NCBI GenBank assembly: GCA_034437315.1
Contig: DAOTUC010000166.1
Location: 1-8,204, forward strand
Source: DSAR01 sp034437315
Lineage (GTDB): Bacteria > Chloroflexota > Anaerolineae > B4-G1
DNA length: 8,204 nucleotides
Direction of reading: 5' to 3'
Shown: positions 1-5,842 of the stretch, piece after piece
Position numbering within the stretch: the stretch's first letter is position 1
Layout: each line of letters begins with the position of its first letter
Notes under the pieces: model-generated
What the model was told of the DNA's origin: nothing
Databases searched by the model: none
The model's input: the letters and a program-made list of their open reading frames with translations, nothing else
Made by a program: the position numbers and the translations under genes

Positions 1-1365
1 AAGGCCGGACGCACCCAATCGGGGCAGCGGGCGACCCTCTCGCACACCGGCTCGCTGGCCGGGGCGGACGCCGTCTACGACGCGGCGCTCAAGCAGTGCG
101 GCGCCATCCGCGTCCACACCATCGAAGAGATGTTCGACCTGGCCAAGGGTTTCGTCCACGCGCCGCACATGCGGGGGTGGAAAGTGGGCATCGTGACCAA
201 TTCTGGTGGGCCGGGCGTTCTGGCCGCCGACCGGGCCGAGGAGGTCGGCCTGGACGTGGCCGAGCCCAGCCCCGCGACCCGGGAGAAACTGGCCGCGTTC
301 CTCCCGCCCTACTGCGCCCTCAAGAACCCCATCGACCTGACGGTGGAGGGGAACGAGGACGGTTACCGCAAGACGCTGCTGGCCATCGCCGGCGAATACG
401 ATGCCATTCTGACCCTGGACATCGCGCCGCCCTATCTCGATTCGGTTCCCCTCGCGCGGGGCATCTGCGACGCGGCGGAGCAGACCGAGACGCCCATCGT
501 GGCCGCGTTCTTGCCCCGGGCGGTCGTGGCGGACGCTATCGACTACCTGAAGGCGCACGGCATGGCGAACTTCGCCACCGGCGAGCGGGCGGTGTCCGCC
601 CTGGCGCGGATGGCGGATTATGGCGAGTCGGCGAAGGGCAACCGCGCGACCACGGTCGCGCGGTTGCGGATAAAAAGCATCCAGCGGCGATTCAGCGAGG
701 GGAAAGCGGGGGAAGTTTCGGAGGAACGTTTACCGACGCTGGAACCGGAGGCGATGGCCTGGCTGCGGGAGAATGGCATCCCGACGCCCCCGTTCCGCTT
801 TGCCGCTGCGAGCGAGGAGGCGGTGCAGGGCTGCCGCGAGATCGGTTACCCGGTGGTGATGAAGGTCGTCTCGCCCCAGATCCTGCACAAGTCGGACGTC
901 GGCGGCGTGATCGTGGGCATCAGGGATGACCAACAGGCCCGCGCCGCGTTCGAGAAAATCGAAGCAGCCGCCCGGGGCCGGGACTTCCGGGGCGTCGTCA
1001 TCTATCCTCTGATCCGGGACGCCCAGGAGGTGCTCCTGGGGTTATCCCGCGATCCCCAGTTTGGCCCGGTGGTGGCCTTTGGCCTGGGCGGCATCTACAC
1101 CGAGGTCTGGCGCGACGTCGCCCTGCGCGTGGCGCCGATCGACCGGGCCGAGGCCTGGCGGATGATCCGGGAGATCAAATCCTTCCCGCTGCTCCAGGGC
1201 GTCCGGGGCCAGCCGCCCCGCGACCTGGACGCCTTAGTCGACGTATTGGTCAAATTTTCCCAGCTCCCCTTCCGCTACCCCCAGATTGGCGAGGTGGATC
1301 TGAACCCGGTCTTCCTGCTGGCCGACGGGCTGGTGGTCGGAGATGTGCGGGTGATTGGGCGCTAG
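1..1365 (+). CDS. ADP-forming acyl-CoA (acetyl-CoA) synthetase, fused alpha-beta type, 5' partial
   Basis: The frame is open from the first base and ends at TAG 1363-1365, giving 454 residues of a protein that is usually about 700 residues. The N-terminal CoA-binding domain is missing because it lies upstream of the window. Near the fragment start is SHTGSLAG (His15, codon 43-45), which matches the phosphohistidine loop of the alpha part of NDP-forming acyl-CoA synthetases. A CoA-ligase flavodoxin-like region follows (WKVGIVTNSGGPGVLAADRA, about residues 60-80, then the KNPIDLT motif). The C-terminal half is an ATP-grasp domain (about residues 235-450), with ILHKSDVGGV carrying the second conserved His (His296) and the family-typical GLGGIYTEV and GEVDLNP motifs. 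The family converts acyl-CoA, ADP and phosphate to acid, CoA and ATP, or the reverse, in the cytoplasm. Substrate choice (acetyl, propionyl or branched) cannot be read from this fragment. No downstream partner gene is present; the next gene is convergent. Confidence 0.95.
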   Translation, partial: KAGRTQSGQRATLSHTGSLAGADAVYDAALKQCGAIRVHTIEEMFDLAKGFVHAPHMRGWKVGIVTNSGGPGVLAADRAEEVGLDVAEPSPATREKLAAFLPPYCALKNPIDLTVEGNEDGYRKTLLAIAGEYDAILTLDIAPPYLDSVPLARGICDAAEQTETPIVAAFLPRAVVADAIDYLKAHGMANFATGERAVSALARMADYGESAKGNRATTVARLRIKSIQRRFSEGKAGEVSEERLPTLEPEAMAWLRENGIPTPPFRFAAASEEAVQGCREIGYPVVMKVVSPQILHKSDVGGVIVGIRDDQQARAAFEKIEAAARGRDFRGVVIYPLIRDAQEVLLGLSRDPQFGPVVAFGLGGIYTEVWRDVALRVAPIDRAEAWRMIREIKSFPLLQGVRGQPPRDLDALVDVLVKFSQLPFRYPQIGEVDLNPVFLLADGLVVGDVRVIGR

Positions 1366-1390
1366 GCCGTTATGCGGGTGACTGGTCTAG
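1346..1390. repeat. short imperfect direct repeat across a stop codon
   Basis: The last 20 bases of the acyl-CoA synthetase gene (1346-1365, ending CTAG) are echoed just downstream at 1373-1390 (18 bases, again ending CTAG). The two copies share TGCGGGTGA, then differ by one substitution, a 2-base gap and one further mismatch. It looks like a small local duplication of the gene end. No function is evident, and chance cannot be excluded. Confidence 0.35.
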
Positions 1391-1399
1391 CAGCTGCTA
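1388..1399. other. 12-bp perfect palindrome in the convergent gap
   Basis: TAGCAGCTGCTA is a perfect inverted repeat with no loop, in the 35-bp space between the stop codons of two convergent genes. It lacks a loop and a T-run, so it is not a convincing intrinsic terminator. About two perfect 12-bp palindromes are expected by chance in a window this size, so only its position makes it worth recording. Confidence 0.25.
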
Positions 1400-1400
1400 T

Positions 1401-3614
1401 TCACGGGGTTGGCGTCGGGGTGGGGGGCACGTAATCTTCCTCCGCCTGCGGGGGCAGTGGTGAAAGGGCGAAACCGAAATAGGCCTCAATCACCTGCCGC
1501 GCCAGGGGAGCCGCTACCGTAGATCCCTCGCCTCCGTTCTCCACGATCACGGCGACGGCGATTTCGGGAACGTCGGCCGGGGCGTAAGCGGCGAACCAGG
1601 AGTGCGGTTCTACATCCATGCCGCCCGCCTCGGCGGTGCCGGTTTTGCCCGCGACGGAGATGGGCATACCCATAAAGCGATGGACGGCGGTGCCCAGATA
1701 CTGGGTGGTCACGCCTCGCAACGCCTCCTGGATGACCGCCAGATTTTCGGCGCTGACCGGCAACGAACCGACCGCCTCTGGTTGCGTCGTCTGTTCCGGG
1801 AACGTCTCCCCGGCGGCGCCGATCCGCTCGACCACGTAGGGCCGGTAGAGCGTCCCCCCGTTGGCCACGGCGGCCATCATCCGCGCCGCCTGTAACGGCG
1901 TTGCGGTCAGGTTGCCCTGCCCAATCGCCAGGTTGACCGTGTCGCCCACCCACCAGTTCTCGCCCCGGACTTCCGTCTTCCAGGTTAGATCCGGTACCAG
2001 CCCGCCATCCTCGTTGACGCCTTGGAGACCGGTCGGCGCGCCGAGGCCAAAGCCTTTGGCGTAATCGGGCAAAATATCCTGCCCCAGGCTGTCCAGCATC
2101 TTACCGACTTCGTAGAACACAACGTTGCAAGATGCGGTCAGACCATCCTTGAGGTTGATGTCGCCATGGCCGTCCTCTTTCCAACAGGATTTGCGCGCCT
2201 CTGCGCCCAGGCCGTCCCAATAACCGGGGCAGTGGAAAAAGGTCTCCTCGGGGATCAAACCCGCGGCCTCTAATCCGGCGGAGATCGTGACAATTTTGAA
2301 AACTGATCCCATTGGATAGGCGCCGTTAGTCGCTCGGTTGAAGAGCGGACGTTTGGGATCGGCCAGGATCTGGGAGCGCCCTATCGCGCCGGCCGGCCCG
2401 ACGAAGACGTTGGGATCGAAACCGGGCCCGCTGGCCAGGGCTCGAACGGCCCCGGTTTGGACGTCGAGCACGACGATGGCGCCCCGCCGCCCACCGATAA
2501 TCTTTTGCACCTGCGCCTGGAAGGCCCGATCGAAGGTGACGTAAATGGGGCGGCTGGGGGTCGCTCCTCGCTCGGCCACGATCGTGATCTCGCCGCCGGC
2601 CGCGTCGACGACCGCCAGCGTTCCCCCGTGAACGCCGGCCAGGATATCCTCTCCCCAGGCCTCCAAACCGGCCCCGCCCACCCATTCGTCGCCCCGGTAA
2701 CCGCGGGCGCGGTATTCGTCCAGCCGCTCGGCCGGCACCGGGGAGACCCAGCCGACGACGTGAGGCGCGACGCCTCTCTCCCCGGACTGGGGATAAAGGC
2801 GGCCGCTCTTTTCCTCACGGTAGACGCCGGGAATTGAGAGCGCGTCGTTATGGTCCACGCTGACCTGGGCCGGGATGTCGGCGATGGGGATGCGCCATTC
2901 GGCCGGCGCAGCGACGTATTGCCCCCGAATCTCGTCCGGGGACAGCCCTGTGACCGACGTCAACGCAGCCAACAACGCCTCCTCGTCCTCAATCTGAGCG
3001 GGGATCACGCCCACGGTCACGATCGTGTCCTGGGCCGCCAGCGCCAATCCGGCCCGGTCGTAGACGTTGGCCCGCGCGGGGATGGTGTATTGCATCCGAA
3101 AATAGTTCCCCCCGGCCAACTGGGGCCAGATCAACCCGGCGTCCCATTCCACCAACCAGCGTTCCCCGTGCAGGCTGAGCGACATCACCGTATCGGTCAC
3201 CAGGGAACCAACGAGGGCGGTATCCAGGGCGATCTGGAAGGAGACGTAGGCATTGTCTGTTTCTTCCAGGACGGATTGGAGGCGGGTGGTGACGGTCAAC
3301 ACGCCGGCGGTCGAGAGCGCGCCTTGGTAGCGCTGGGTGAATTGGGCGAGGTCAGCGGTCGAGCGGCTCTCGGGCGAGAGGTAGAGGTACATCGCGGGGT
3401 AATTTCGCGCAGCCCAGGCGTTCAGGAAAGCGGCGGCGGTCGCGTCGGCCGAGGGCGGGACCGGCGTGACGGTCGGGGCCGCTGTGGGCGCTTCCGTGGG
3501 CGCGATGGTGTGTGGAGGTGTGGTGGGCGTCGCTGTCAACGACGGCGCGCAGGCGGACAGGATGAGCAGCGCTCCGATCAGGAAGCGGTAGACTGTGCTA
3601 TGGTTTAGGCGCAT
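1401..3614 (-). CDS. Lipoprotein class B penicillin-binding protein (MecA/PBP2a-like transpeptidase)
   Basis: This D,D-transpeptidase would cross-link peptidoglycan outside the membrane. From ATG 3614 the protein has 737 residues. A lipoprotein signal peptide (MRLNHSTVYR, then FLIGALLILSAC) places the lipidated Cys at residue 22. A Thr/Pro/Ala-rich linker covers about 23-56, and an NTF2-like domain of the MecA N-terminal type about 57-180. The non-catalytic PBP module starts at about 181 with RANVYDRAG, equivalent to the RGxIxDR motif. The transpeptidase domain spans about 380-713 and has all three active-site motifs: SVFK (Ser437, codon 2304-2306), SCN (495-497) and KTGT (657, codons from 1646). 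The C-terminus is a TPTPTP tail. In-frame ATGs also exist at 3635 and 3656, but they lie in a tandem repeat and would put a charged extension before the signal peptide, so 3614 is preferred. It lies downstream of maf on the same strand and is probably cotranscribed. The domain order matches subclass B1 low-affinity PBPs such as staphylococcal PBP2a and enterococcal PBP5; whether it tolerates beta-lactams is unknown. Confidence 0.93.
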   Translation of the reverse strand: MRLNHSTVYRFLIGALLILSACAPSLTATPTTPPHTIAPTEAPTAAPTVTPVPPSADATAAAFLNAWAARNYPAMYLYLSPESRSTADLAQFTQRYQGALSTAGVLTVTTRLQSVLEETDNAYVSFQIALDTALVGSLVTDTVMSLSLHGERWLVEWDAGLIWPQLAGGNYFRMQYTIPARANVYDRAGLALAAQDTIVTVGVIPAQIEDEEALLAALTSVTGLSPDEIRGQYVAAPAEWRIPIADIPAQVSVDHNDALSIPGVYREEKSGRLYPQSGERGVAPHVVGWVSPVPAERLDEYRARGYRGDEWVGGAGLEAWGEDILAGVHGGTLAVVDAAGGEITIVAERGATPSRPIYVTFDRAFQAQVQKIIGGRRGAIVVLDVQTGAVRALASGPGFDPNVFVGPAGAIGRSQILADPKRPLFNRATNGAYPMGSVFKIVTISAGLEAAGLIPEETFFHCPGYWDGLGAEARKSCWKEDGHGDINLKDGLTASCNVVFYEVGKMLDSLGQDILPDYAKGFGLGAPTGLQGVNEDGGLVPDLTWKTEVRGENWWVGDTVNLAIGQGNLTATPLQAARMMAAVANGGTLYRPYVVERIGAAGETFPEQTTQPEAVGSLPVSAENLAVIQEALRGVTTQYLGTAVHRFMGMPISVAGKTGTAEAGGMDVEPHSWFAAYAPADVPEIAVAVIVENGGEGSTVAAPLARQVIEAYFGFALSPLPPQAEEDYVPPTPTPTP

Positions 3615-3670
3615 TTTCCATCGCTCATTTTTCATCGCTCGTTTCTCATCGCGCATATTTGATCGCGCAT
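3601..3670 (-). repeat. 14-bp imperfect tandem repeat rich in start codons
   Basis: Read on the minus strand from 3670, four 14-bp units follow each other without gaps: ATGCGCGATCAAAT (3670-3657), ATGCGCGATGAGAA (3656-3643), ACGAGCGATGAAAA (3642-3629) and ATGAGCGATGGAAA (3628-3615). A fifth, decayed unit begins ATGCGCC and contains the PBP start at 3614. The period is not a multiple of three, so ATGs fall in all frames. Three are in frame with the PBP (3656, 3635, 3614), and others open tiny reading frames that overlap its start, for example ATG 3628, which stops after 7 codons. The array fills most of the space between maf and the PBP gene. It may be a neutral minisatellite or may affect translation of the PBP. 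Confidence 0.8.
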
Positions 3671-3680
3671 TTCTTTTGAC

Positions 3681-4367
3681 TCAATCCAGGATTTTCCCAT
3701 ACGCCGAGCAGACCTGGCCTGTGTGGGCCTGGCAGGCCGCGGGTGTATCTCGATTTGCCTGTACGTCCCACGCGCGTAACGCGCGGACGACGTGGCAGAG
3801 CGGCAGCCCCATCACGTTGGCGTAACAGCCGCGCCAGGCGGCCACGGGTTGGAAATCTGGATGTTGAATCGCGTAGGCGCCGGCCTTATCCAGCGGGTCC
3901 CCGCTCGCCACGTAGGCGGCTAATTCGCGGTCGGTGTAGGGCCGCATCGTGACCTGGGTTTCGACCACGTCGGTCAGCAAACGGTCGGTCTGTCCGTCGC
4001 GCAACGTGATGGCGCTGTAGACGAGGTGACGGGGATCGGCGCCGGTTTCGCTCGCTCGCAAACGACGCAGCATCTCGGTCGCTTCGGCGGCGTCGCGCGG
4101 CTTCCCCAGGACCTCGCCCTCCAGGGCCACGACGGTGTCACAGGCGATGATGATGCCGCCGGCGTTGACCCTCGTTCTGTTATTTTCGCCATTTACCGCC
4201 TGCGCCTTGGCTTGACTGAGCCGAGCGGCCAGATGGATTGGCGCTTCCCCGGCGCGCGGCGTCTCGTCAACGTCGGCGGTCGTCACGTCGAAGGGAAGGC
4301 CCAACAGGGTCAATAATTCGCGCCGCCGTGGAGATCGGGAGGCTAACAATAGAGTTGGTGTATTCAT
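3681..4367 (-). CDS. maf: Maf family nucleoside triphosphate pyrophosphatase
   Basis: Maf proteins hydrolyse non-canonical or surplus nucleoside triphosphates (dTTP/UTP or modified bases, depending on subtype) to the monophosphate and pyrophosphate in the cytoplasm. They have been linked to arrest of septum formation. The 228-residue product has normal family length and all signature motifs: ASRSPRRRELL at 9-19 (phosphate-binding loop), ACDTVV at 75-80 with the catalytic Asp77, GKPRDAAEATEML at 88-100, GDPLDKAGAYAIQ at 156-168 and NVMGLPL at 184-190. The frame is open upstream to ATG 4424, but conservation begins at MNTPTLLLASRSPRR, and a -10-like box ends 7 nt before ATG 4367, so the shorter start is chosen. 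There is no Shine-Dalgarno sequence. A Cys-containing tail of about 20 residues follows the conserved core. The PBP gene follows on the same strand, recalling the common maf/mreBCD/PBP neighbourhood. The dTTP/UTP versus m7GTP subtype was not resolved. Confidence 0.95.
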   Translation of the reverse strand: MNTPTLLLASRSPRRRELLTLLGLPFDVTTADVDETPRAGEAPIHLAARLSQAKAQAVNGENNRTRVNAGGIIIACDTVVALEGEVLGKPRDAAEATEMLRRLRASETGADPRHLVYSAITLRDGQTDRLLTDVVETQVTMRPYTDRELAAYVASGDPLDKAGAYAIQHPDFQPVAAWRGCYANVMGLPLCHVVRALRAWDVQANRDTPAACQAHTGQVCSAYGKILD

Positions 4368-4374
4368 ACGGGAT

Positions 4375-4402
4375 ATTTTAGCACACGCGGGGCAGTTGTA
4401 AA
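4375..4402 (-). promoter_or_regulatory. putative promoter of maf (leaderless type)
   Basis: On the minus strand, TTTACA (4402-4397) is followed after 16 bp by TAAAAT (4380-4375), a good match to the primary-sigma -35/-10 pattern. The -10 box ends 7 nt before ATG 4367, so transcription would start at or within a base of the A of the start codon. No Shine-Dalgarno sequence lies in between. The -35 box overlaps that of the divergent transporter promoter. Confidence 0.6.
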
Positions 4403-4424
4403 GAAGGCGACTGTATGTTATCAT
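4396..4424 (+). promoter_or_regulatory. putative promoter of the CDF transporter gene (leaderless type)
   Basis: TTGTAA (4396-4401) and TATCAT (4419-4424) are separated by 17 bp. The -10-like box ends 7 nt before ATG 4432, which predicts a transcript beginning at the start codon. The 7 nt between (CCAGTTT) contain no ribosome binding site. The -35 element is shared, offset by one base, with the opposing maf promoter. Confidence 0.55.
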
Positions 4425-4431
4425 CCAGTTT

Positions 4432-5391
4432 ATGAAGCTTCAACACGTGCGTCAGGAGAAACATAACGCCGCCCGTCAGCGGCTCTACCGGCAGGCTATC
4501 GTCATCGCCCTGATCGGCAACCTGTTGCTGGCGGTGATGAAGGGGGTTATCGCGTGGTTGTCGGGCAGCAGCGCGGTGTTTTCCGATGCGGCTAACTCTG
4601 TCTCCGACGTATTGTACAGCCTGTTGATGGCGGGCGGTCTCTACCTGGCTCAGCAGCCGGCCGACGAAAGTCACCCCCAGGGTCACAGCCGTTTCGAGCC
4701 GCTGGTCAGCCTGCTGATCGCGGCGGCGATGACGGCGGCCGGCCTGGCGGCGATTTGGGAGGCGATCCAACGCTTCTTCTCCGGCGCGTCGCCGATTCAG
4801 ACCGGATGGCCGAGCGTCGTGCTGGTGAGCAGCGGATTGATCAAGATCGTCATGTACGGGGTCGTCAAGCGGATCGGCGACCAGGCGCACAGCCCGGCTA
4901 TCGCAGCGAGCGCGCGCGACAATCTATCCGACGTACTGACCTCGGCTGCCGCGCTCGCCGGCGTGTGGGGCGCGCGGCTGGCGCATCCGTTGGCCGATCC
5001 CATCGCCGGCGTCATGGTCGCTCTGTGGATCTTCCGCTCGACCTGGGAGATTTTGTGCGAAAATCTCGGCTATCTCACCGGACGCAGGGCCGACCCGGCG
5101 CTCGTCGAGCGGATCGCCGAGACCGCCTCGCAGACGCCGGGGGTGCTGGGCGTCCACCAGGTCATCGCCGACCACGTCGGCCCCCAGGTGCGGGTCGATA
5201 TGCACATTGACGTTGACGGCGAACTCTCGCTCTACCAGGCGCACGAGATCGCCGATCAGGTGCAGGCGGATGTGGAGGCGCTCTCCTCTGTGGACCTCGT
5301 TTTCGTCCACCTGGAACCATCTGAAGCGCTCAACCAGGCGCAAGACCAGGCGGGTGAGGCGAGCAGGTTAGGGCAATTTCACGACCGATAG
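4432..5391 (+). CDS. Cation diffusion facilitator (CDF) family transporter, possibly manganese-exporting
   Basis: This 319-residue inner-membrane protein should export a divalent metal ion in exchange for protons, as a dimer. About six membrane segments are visible (roughly 22-43, 55-75, 88-112, 126-146, 165-182, 185-204), followed by a cytoplasmic domain (about 210-297) typical of the family (VRVDMHIDVDGELSLYQAHE at 254-272, ending VHLEP). The metal-site motifs are in TM2, SDAANSVSD (Asn55 and Asp59), and TM5, ARDNLSD (Asp163 and Asp167). An Asn-Asp/Asp-Asp set differs from the His/Asp sets of zinc CDFs and resembles that described for manganese CDFs such as MntE; the specificity is inference. 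The His-poor loop after TM4 also argues against a CzcD-type zinc exporter. ATG 4432 is chosen because a promoter-like -10 box sits just upstream and no better start exists. The final roughly 20 residues form a variable tail encoded partly in the overlap with the opposing response regulator gene. Confidence 0.93.
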   Translation: MKLQHVRQEKHNAARQRLYRQAIVIALIGNLLLAVMKGVIAWLSGSSAVFSDAANSVSDVLYSLLMAGGLYLAQQPADESHPQGHSRFEPLVSLLIAAAMTAAGLAAIWEAIQRFFSGASPIQTGWPSVVLVSSGLIKIVMYGVVKRIGDQAHSPAIAASARDNLSDVLTSAAALAGVWGARLAHPLADPIAGVMVALWIFRSTWEILCENLGYLTGRRADPALVERIAETASQTPGVLGVHQVIADHVGPQVRVDMHIDVDGELSLYQAHEIADQVQADVEALSSVDLVFVHLEPSEALNQAQDQAGEASRLGQFHDR

Positions 5392-5838
5392 AAACAGGCC
5401 TAATTTCTGAATGGCCTCGGAAAACTGTTGATAATCGACCGGCTTGGTCACGTACACGTTGCAGCCCAACTGGTAACAGCGCGCTACCTCCCGCGCATCG
5501 TCGGTCGTCGTCAGGACGATCACCGGTATACGGCGCGTTCTATCATCCGCCTTGATGCGTTCTAGCACCTGGTACCCATCCAACACCGGCATGTTCAGAT
5601 CCAGGAGGATTAACAAAGGTAACGTATATCTCGCCGTCTCGTATTTCCCGCTTCCATACAGATAGTCGATCGCCTGTTGACCATCGCCCAACGTCACAAT
5701 ATCGTTAGCGACGTTCGAGCGGCGCAGGTTTTTCTCGATCAGACGCGCGTGTCCGGGGTCGTCCTCGACTAATAGAATGGTCACCTCTTGTGCTTGTGAT
5801 CTCGCTTCTTCCTTTCGTAATACGTTGATCTCCTCCAA
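5368..5838 (-). CDS. Single-domain response regulator (CheY/Rcp1-like receiver)
   Basis: The protein is a lone receiver domain with no DNA-binding or enzymatic output, of the Rcp1-like type that usually accompanies phytochrome-like or GAF histidine kinases. From TTG 5838 it has 156 residues: LLVEDD with acidic residues 26-27, LLDLNMPVLDG with phospho-acceptor Asp80, VIVLTTTDD (Thr about 110-111) and YVTKP with Lys132. Long alpha4-side wording such as CYQLGCNVYVTKPVDYQQF is typical of this subgroup. The start is uncertain. TTG 5838 lies 4 nt after the kinase stop. A strong GGAGGAG lies within its first codons and is followed 6 nt later by GTA, not a standard start. GTG 5784 would give a minimal 138-residue protein. 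The frame is open much further upstream, but that part is the shadow of the kinase gene. The gene is the last of a three-gene signalling operon, and its stop lies inside the 3' end of the convergent transporter gene. Counted by hand, lines in it are about 50% GC, lower than its neighbours. Confidence 0.88.
   Translation of the reverse strand: MEEINVLRKEEARSQAQEVTILLVEDDPGHARLIEKNLRRSNVANDIVTLGDGQQAIDYLYGSGKYETARYTLPLLILLDLNMPVLDGYQVLERIKADDRTRRIPVIVLTTTDDAREVARCYQLGCNVYVTKPVDYQQFSEAIQKLGLFLSVVKLP
5830..5836 (-). promoter_or_regulatory. strong Shine-Dalgarno sequence without a standard start codon
   Basis: GGAGGAG on the minus strand is the best ribosome binding site in the window, just after the TAA of the GAF kinase gene. 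Six nt downstream in the response regulator frame is GTA (5823-5821). No ATG, GTG or TTG is suitably spaced in that frame, so either a non-standard start, a base error (GTG to GTA), or initiation at TTG 5838 or GTG 5784 must be assumed. Confidence 0.6.
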
Positions 5839-5842
5839 GTTT

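Noticed and set aside
96..929. Long plus-strand open frame overlapping the acyl-CoA synthetase gene
   Set aside because: It is Arg/Gly/Pro-rich without any domain, a typical GC-rich shadow frame; the other frame has clear conserved motifs.
2850..3608. 252-codon plus-strand open frame antisense to the PBP gene
   Set aside because: Low-complexity Arg/Gly/Asp-rich translation with no recognisable motif; the minus strand encodes the complete PBP here.
3615..3656. PBP start at ATG 3656 or 3635
   Set aside because: These ATGs belong to the tandem repeat and would add up to 14 highly charged residues before an otherwise standard lipoprotein signal peptide that begins at ATG 3614.
3601..3670. Tandem repeat as a CRISPR array
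   Set aside because: The units are 14 bp, contiguous and have no spacers, so it is a minisatellite-type repeat.
4378..4890. 170-codon minus-strand open frame antisense to the CDF gene
   Set aside because: Composition is that of a shadow frame (Arg, His, Gln-rich); it crosses the divergent promoter region and the transporter frame is unambiguous.
5396..5417. AGGCC...GGCCT inverted repeat near the CDF 3' end as a terminator
   Set aside because: The stem is only 5 bp with a 12-nt loop and no T-run, and it lies in response regulator coding sequence.
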